Shown here in pieces: positions 5,499 to 8,226 of a stretch of DNA of 8,226 nucleotides. Each line of letters begins with the position of its first letter. Within the stretch, counting starts at the first letter, position 1. The translations under genes were made by a program, and so were the position numbers. The notes below the pieces were generated by a model that saw nothing but the letters and a program-made list of their open reading frames with translations, ran no database searches and was not told the origin of the DNA. The stretch is taken from contig CAJUOF010000324.1 in the NCBI GenBank assembly GCA_910587905.1, positions 1-8,226 of the forward strand, read 5' to 3'. Source of the DNA: an uncultured Lachnospiraceae bacterium (lineage in GTDB: Bacteria > Bacillota_A > Clostridia > Lachnospirales > Lachnospiraceae).

Positions 5499-6671
5499 AT
5501 GGAAATGCAGATTGCCGAGGGGCAGGAGCGGAGCAGGGTGGTGCTGATGCCCTGTGATTCTTATGAGGAGGAAACGGTTTATCAGGCTCTTAAGACGGGC
5601 GTGGAGGCGCTGGGGGGTATGGGGACGCTTGTCGGGCCGGAGGAAAAGGTGCTCCTAAAGCCGAACCTGGTGCGAAAGGCGAAGCTTTCCAGGGCTGTGG
5701 TGACTCATCCGGCGGTGATGGGGGCGGCGGCCAGGCTTCTTCGGGAGGCGGGAGTGAGAAAGATCATGGCGGGAGATTCCTGCGGAGTGGGACAGGCGAC
5801 GGCCGCGGCCGCCGCCGTGGGGATGGATGTGGTTCTGGAAAGATACAGGGTGCCGCTGGTGGATTTTGCCGGAATGGGGGAGGTTCCCTATGAGAAGGGC
5901 GTGCAGGCGAAGAGCTTCTTTGTGTCGAGGGAGGTGATGGAGGCGGATGCCATCGTCAATGTGTGTAAGATGAAGACCCACGCTCTGGAGCGGATCACGG
6001 GGGCCGTGAAAAATATGTATGGCTGCATTCACGGCCTTCACAAAGCCAAGGGCCATACGGTGTACCCAAATGCCGACAGCTTTGCGAGGATGCTGGCGGA
6101 CTTGAATCGTTTTTTGAAGCCGAGGCTCTACATCATGGACGGCATCGTGGCCATGGAGGGAAACGGCCCCACCTCCGGAGACCCGGTCCCCATGAACGTC
6201 CTGCTCATGTCCCGGGACCCGGTGGCGCTGGACAGCGTATTCTGCCGCCTGATCAACCTGAAGCCGGAGCTGGTGCCGACCAATTACCAAGGGGAAAAGC
6301 TGGGGCTCGGCGTCTGGCAGGAGGAGCGGGTGGAACTTGTCCTGGCGACGGACGGAGGGGCTGTCGGGATTTCCACGGCGGAGGCTGTAAAAAGGTTCGG
6401 GAAGGCGGATTTCGACGTGGACCGGCGCCGGGTAAGGAGCGGTTCGTGGGTGAGGATGGCCCGGTTTTTCCGCATCTTTCAGAAAAAACCTTATGTGGAC
6501 AGAGGAAAATGCGTGAAATGCGGCGTATGTGTGGAGAGCTGTCCGGTGGAGGGGAAGGCCCTCTCTTTTCAAAACGGGCGGAAAGAGCCTCCGGTCTATG
6601 ACTATAAGAAATGTATCCGGTGCTTCTGCTGCCAGGAGATGTGCCCCCACAAGGCCATCAAGGTGCGGTGA
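5499..6671 (+). CDS. DUF362 protein with C-terminal 2x[4Fe-4S] ferredoxin domain
   Basis: This 390-residue, probably cytoplasmic protein has a DUF362 domain at about residues 13-300 and a ferredoxin-like end. DUF362 features seen are LLKPNLV (52-58), THPAV (69-73), GDS (92-94), NVCKMKTHALERITGAVKN (154-172) and MDGIVAMEGNGPTSGDP (213-229). The end has two complete cluster motifs, C338-C341-C344-C348-P and C372-C375-C378-C382-P, enough for two [4Fe-4S] clusters. Such proteins are presumed to be redox or electron-transfer proteins, but the reaction of the DUF362 part is unknown to me. ATG 5499 is preceded by AAGGA about 8 bp upstream. ATG 5505 fits GGAG at 5495-5498, and an in-frame TTG at 5475 is less likely. 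The gene is divergent from MATE and ends 7 bp before the convergent DUF4304-like gene. Nothing nearby reveals a partner. Confidence 0.88.
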   Translation: MEMQIAEGQERSRVVLMPCDSYEEETVYQALKTGVEALGGMGTLVGPEEKVLLKPNLVRKAKLSRAVVTHPAVMGAAARLLREAGVRKIMAGDSCGVGQATAAAAAVGMDVVLERYRVPLVDFAGMGEVPYEKGVQAKSFFVSREVMEADAIVNVCKMKTHALERITGAVKNMYGCIHGLHKAKGHTVYPNADSFARMLADLNRFLKPRLYIMDGIVAMEGNGPTSGDPVPMNVLLMSRDPVALDSVFCRLINLKPELVPTNYQGEKLGLGVWQEERVELVLATDGGAVGISTAEAVKRFGKADFDVDRRRVRSGSWVRMARFFRIFQKKPYVDRGKCVKCGVCVESCPVEGKALSFQNGRKEPPVYDYKKCIRCFCCQEMCPHKAIKVR

Positions 6672-6678
6672 AGGCTGG

Positions 6679-7443
6679 TCAGGGGAGCCGGAGGCTCTCT
6701 TGGATCGCTGCTTTCACGTCCGCGTCCGGCCAGGAGGAACCCTTCCGGATCTGCTCCAGCCAGTCGGGACGGGAAAGGACCTCCTCGTCGGTGAGTCCGA
6801 GCCGCCGCTGGCTGTCCCGGACAAGGGCGGGAGAGATGCCCATGCAGGCGGTATGATAATACCTTAAAAGGGAATTTTCCCGGCTCCAGAGAAGGGCCTT
6901 CCGTTCCGCCTGCAGCGCTTCCCAGTCGGTCACGGAGCCGATTTTCGCGAGGGACGGCAGGATGTGTTTCTCAAAATCGGAGCGGACCTGTTCTAAGATC
7001 AGTTCCACCGGCTCGTCCTTGGGAAGATAGTTCTGATAGCCGTCGATCTGGTACATGTCCGCCCTGTGGAAAGGGGAGAGCAGGCCGGCGTAAGGAAGAA
7101 AGTCCCTCTGCAGAAGGTCGTTCCCCTGGTTGTAGATCCACTGTTTGGAAAGCTCGTCTTTCAGCTCGCCGGCTTTCGAGGCGCTGAAATGGAACCGGAA
7201 GGCACAGCCGGTCACGGAGCAGTTGTTCATGGAATTGTGCAGGTGGACAAAAAGCCATCCGTCGGAAAGCTCTTTCCACCAGTCTGTCCGCTTTGTGCGG
7301 AATCCCGCTTCTTTTAACAGAGGTTTCACGACGGTCCTGAGGACCAGATCCCGCTTCTTTCCCGGCGGCATGGAGACCTCCTTTTCTTTTTGCGTCTGAT
7401 AATTTCTAAGCTCTGCCTCTGTCATGTCGTAAATGCTTTTCAT
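6679..7443 (-). CDS. DUF4304-like protein
   Basis: This 254-residue soluble protein has no signal peptide or membrane helix. Residues about 34-100 resemble DUF4304: LRTVVKPLLKEAGFRTKR, then a Trp pair (W55-W56), DGWLFVHLHNS, and a strand-rich CAFRFHFSASK. DUF4304 proteins have no established activity, and some relatives occur beside toxin genes, so an immunity-like role is one possibility only. The remainder (about 110-254) is mostly helical, Trp/Tyr-rich and longer than the usual domain. It ends in a compact segment (GLTDEEVLSRPDWLEQIRKG) I cannot assign. I chose ATG 7443 because GGGAG lies about 7 bp upstream and a promoter at 7465-7493 would otherwise fall inside the coding region; a start at 7500 is the alternative. 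The stop is 7 bp from that of the facing DUF362 gene, with no room for a dedicated terminator. Confidence 0.6.
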   Translation of the reverse strand: MKSIYDMTEAELRNYQTQKEKEVSMPPGKKRDLVLRTVVKPLLKEAGFRTKRTDWWKELSDGWLFVHLHNSMNNCSVTGCAFRFHFSASKAGELKDELSKQWIYNQGNDLLQRDFLPYAGLLSPFHRADMYQIDGYQNYLPKDEPVELILEQVRSDFEKHILPSLAKIGSVTDWEALQAERKALLWSRENSLLRYYHTACMGISPALVRDSQRRLGLTDEEVLSRPDWLEQIRKGSSWPDADVKAAIQESLRLP

Positions 7444-7464
7444 AAAAGTCTCCCGTTTTTTTAC

Positions 7465-7493
7465 AGTATAGCCCAGAAAGTTTTGACGGGCAA
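7465..7493 (-). promoter_or_regulatory. Promoter of the DUF4304-like gene
   Basis: On the minus strand, TTGCCC (7493-7488) and TATACT (7470-7465) are separated by 17 bp. Transcription would start near 7458, giving a leader of about 15 nt that contains the GGGAG site. This supports the start at 7443. Confidence 0.6.
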
Positions 7494-7566
7494 GAGTCAT
7501 TTTTGGCTGCCGTTTTTTCGGCGTGACGATATCGGGAGGCGGAGGGGAAATGGTTACGGAGGATTT

Positions 7567-7596
7567 AGGAAGGCGGTCAAAGGTGACCGCCCTCCT
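7567..7596 (-). terminator. GC-rich hairpin, possible terminator of the partial minus-strand gene
   Basis: Bases 7567-7579 pair with 7584-7596 around a 4-base loop, giving a 13-bp stem with a single mismatch (7571 with 7592). It lies 45 bp after the stop of the gene at 7641 and before the promoter of the DUF4304-like gene, where a terminator is expected. However, the minus strand continues AAATCC without a T run. T-rich sequence (TTTGCGTTTTG) is instead found on the plus-strand side. It could be a weak or bidirectional terminator, or only an RNA structure. Confidence 0.4.
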
Positions 7597-7640
7597 TTGC
7601 GTTTTGCAGTGTAAAATTTTGCATGCCGGATCTTGGGTCC

Positions 7641-8226
7641 TTACAGGCTTCCAAGCCTTGCCAGTGTGTTCAAAAGGCTGTCGGGAGAATCGGAGGGAGC
7701 CGGAAGAGACTGATCGTCAATTTCTATATCCACATCGTGTTCTGGCGGCGGTGTGACAGCCGTGCCGCCGCCTGTATTGCCGCCTGTGCTGCCGCCGGTG
7801 CCGGGATCCGGTGTCACCGGTTTCTGGTAGGTGGGGCAGCAGCAGGTGCCTGAGGTCTCGCATTCGTTTTTCAGAGTCTCCTCGTTGTGGGGCGGCCCGA
7901 GTTCCAGGGGCTTGATCTCCCGGTCCAGGAGCCCGCCGGACACAAATTCCATGCAGACACTGTCTTCCTGGGGAATGAGACTTCCTTTGGGCACCACGGC
8001 GCGGCCGTTGTGGGGGATCAGGTACTGAGAGTAATAGATGCTCTTCAGATAGATGGAAAGTCCCACGGAGGCCTCGCCGGTGGCCGGATCGAAGCTTAAG
8101 ACCTTGGGAATGACGATCATGTTGAGTCCCTGGGCCGGAGTGGCGGAGCCTGCGAGGAAGCCCACATAGTTGATGACGGGCGTCGCCGCGTCGGCGGCGG
8201 AGTAGGAGACACCGTAGGGGGCGTAA
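7641..8226 (-). CDS. Unrecognised protein, C-terminal 194 residues (5' end outside window)
   Basis: The frame stays open to the right edge, so the GTG at 8165 need not be a start. The visible part begins YAPYGVSYSAADAATPVINYV and continues into a strand-rich region (GLNMIVIPKVLSF, GEASVGLSIYLKSIYYSQYL). A Cys-containing stretch follows, with a Cys triplet at visible residues 128-130. Then comes a low-complexity linker, PDPGTGGSTGGNTGGG (about 140-154), and an acidic end (DVDIEID, PSDSPDS) finishing LNTLARLGSL. There is no membrane helix, sortase motif or cell-wall repeat in the visible part. A flexible Gly/Thr linker with a short acidic tail would suit a surface, assembled or secreted structural protein, but this is speculation. 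I do not recognise the family. It is followed by a hairpin at 7567-7596. Confidence 0.6.
   Translation of the reverse strand, partial: YAPYGVSYSAADAATPVINYVGFLAGSATPAQGLNMIVIPKVLSFDPATGEASVGLSIYLKSIYYSQYLIPHNGRAVVPKGSLIPQEDSVCMEFVSGGLLDREIKPLELGPPHNEETLKNECETSGTCCCPTYQKPVTPDPGTGGSTGGNTGGGTAVTPPPEHDVDIEIDDQSLPAPSDSPDSLLNTLARLGSL

Noticed and set aside
5655..6650. Minus-strand frame of 331 codons opposite the DUF362 gene
   Set aside because: It is His/Pro/Arg-rich and without domains. The plus strand has intact ferredoxin and DUF362 motifs.
7602..7623. Direct repeat TTTTGCA (7602-7608 and 7617-7623) as an attachment site or operator
   Set aside because: It is only 7 bp long in an AT-rich spot, with no integrase or other mobile gene nearby, so chance is enough.
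7745..7810. GC-rich repetitive stretch as a possible minisatellite or repeat array
   Set aside because: It is the codon-level repetition of a Gly/Thr-rich protein linker, with no regular repeat unit or spacer.

Overview
The window looks like chromosomal DNA from a GC-rich member of the Clostridia, probably Lachnospiraceae. The evidence is the protein families (FeoB-associated Cys-rich protein, two-domain DtxR regulator, DUF975, the CmpB-type 'putative ABC transporter permease', DUF362-ferredoxin), purine-rich Shine-Dalgarno sites, and sigma-A-like promoters with 17-bp spacers. I see no rRNA, tRNA, CRISPR array, transposase or phage module. It reads as ordinary housekeeping and accessory chromosome, and I found no clear new multi-gene system.

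Left part (1-2280) is iron and pentose metabolism. It holds the end of a DUF2325 protein, then a promoter with a perfect inverted repeat of DtxR-box type, then a 58-residue FeoB-associated Cys-rich membrane protein. Next is phosphopentomutase (deoB) with its own promoter and a strong hairpin terminator. Facing it on the minus strand is a short DtxR-family repressor with a DtxR-type Cys metal ligand. The simplest model is that this repressor senses Fe2+ and controls the operator at 230-249. feoA/feoB themselves are not in the window and may lie to the left.

Middle part (2281-5460): divergent from the repressor is a 585-residue membrane protein joining a DUF975 half to a CmpB half. Its 3' end overlaps by 107 bp, tail to tail, a MATE-family efflux transporter on the minus strand. 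MATE has a good promoter in a short region shared with the next gene.

Right part (5461-8226): a DUF362 protein with two C-terminal [4Fe-4S] motifs runs on the plus strand and ends 7 bp from the convergent end of a DUF4304-like protein. Further right, on the minus strand, is the C-terminal part of an unrecognised protein with a Cys triplet, a Gly/Thr-rich linker and an acidic tail. It continues past the window edge and is separated from the DUF4304-like gene by a GC-rich hairpin.

Family names come from remembered sequence patterns, not database searches. Promoters and the operator were found by eye.
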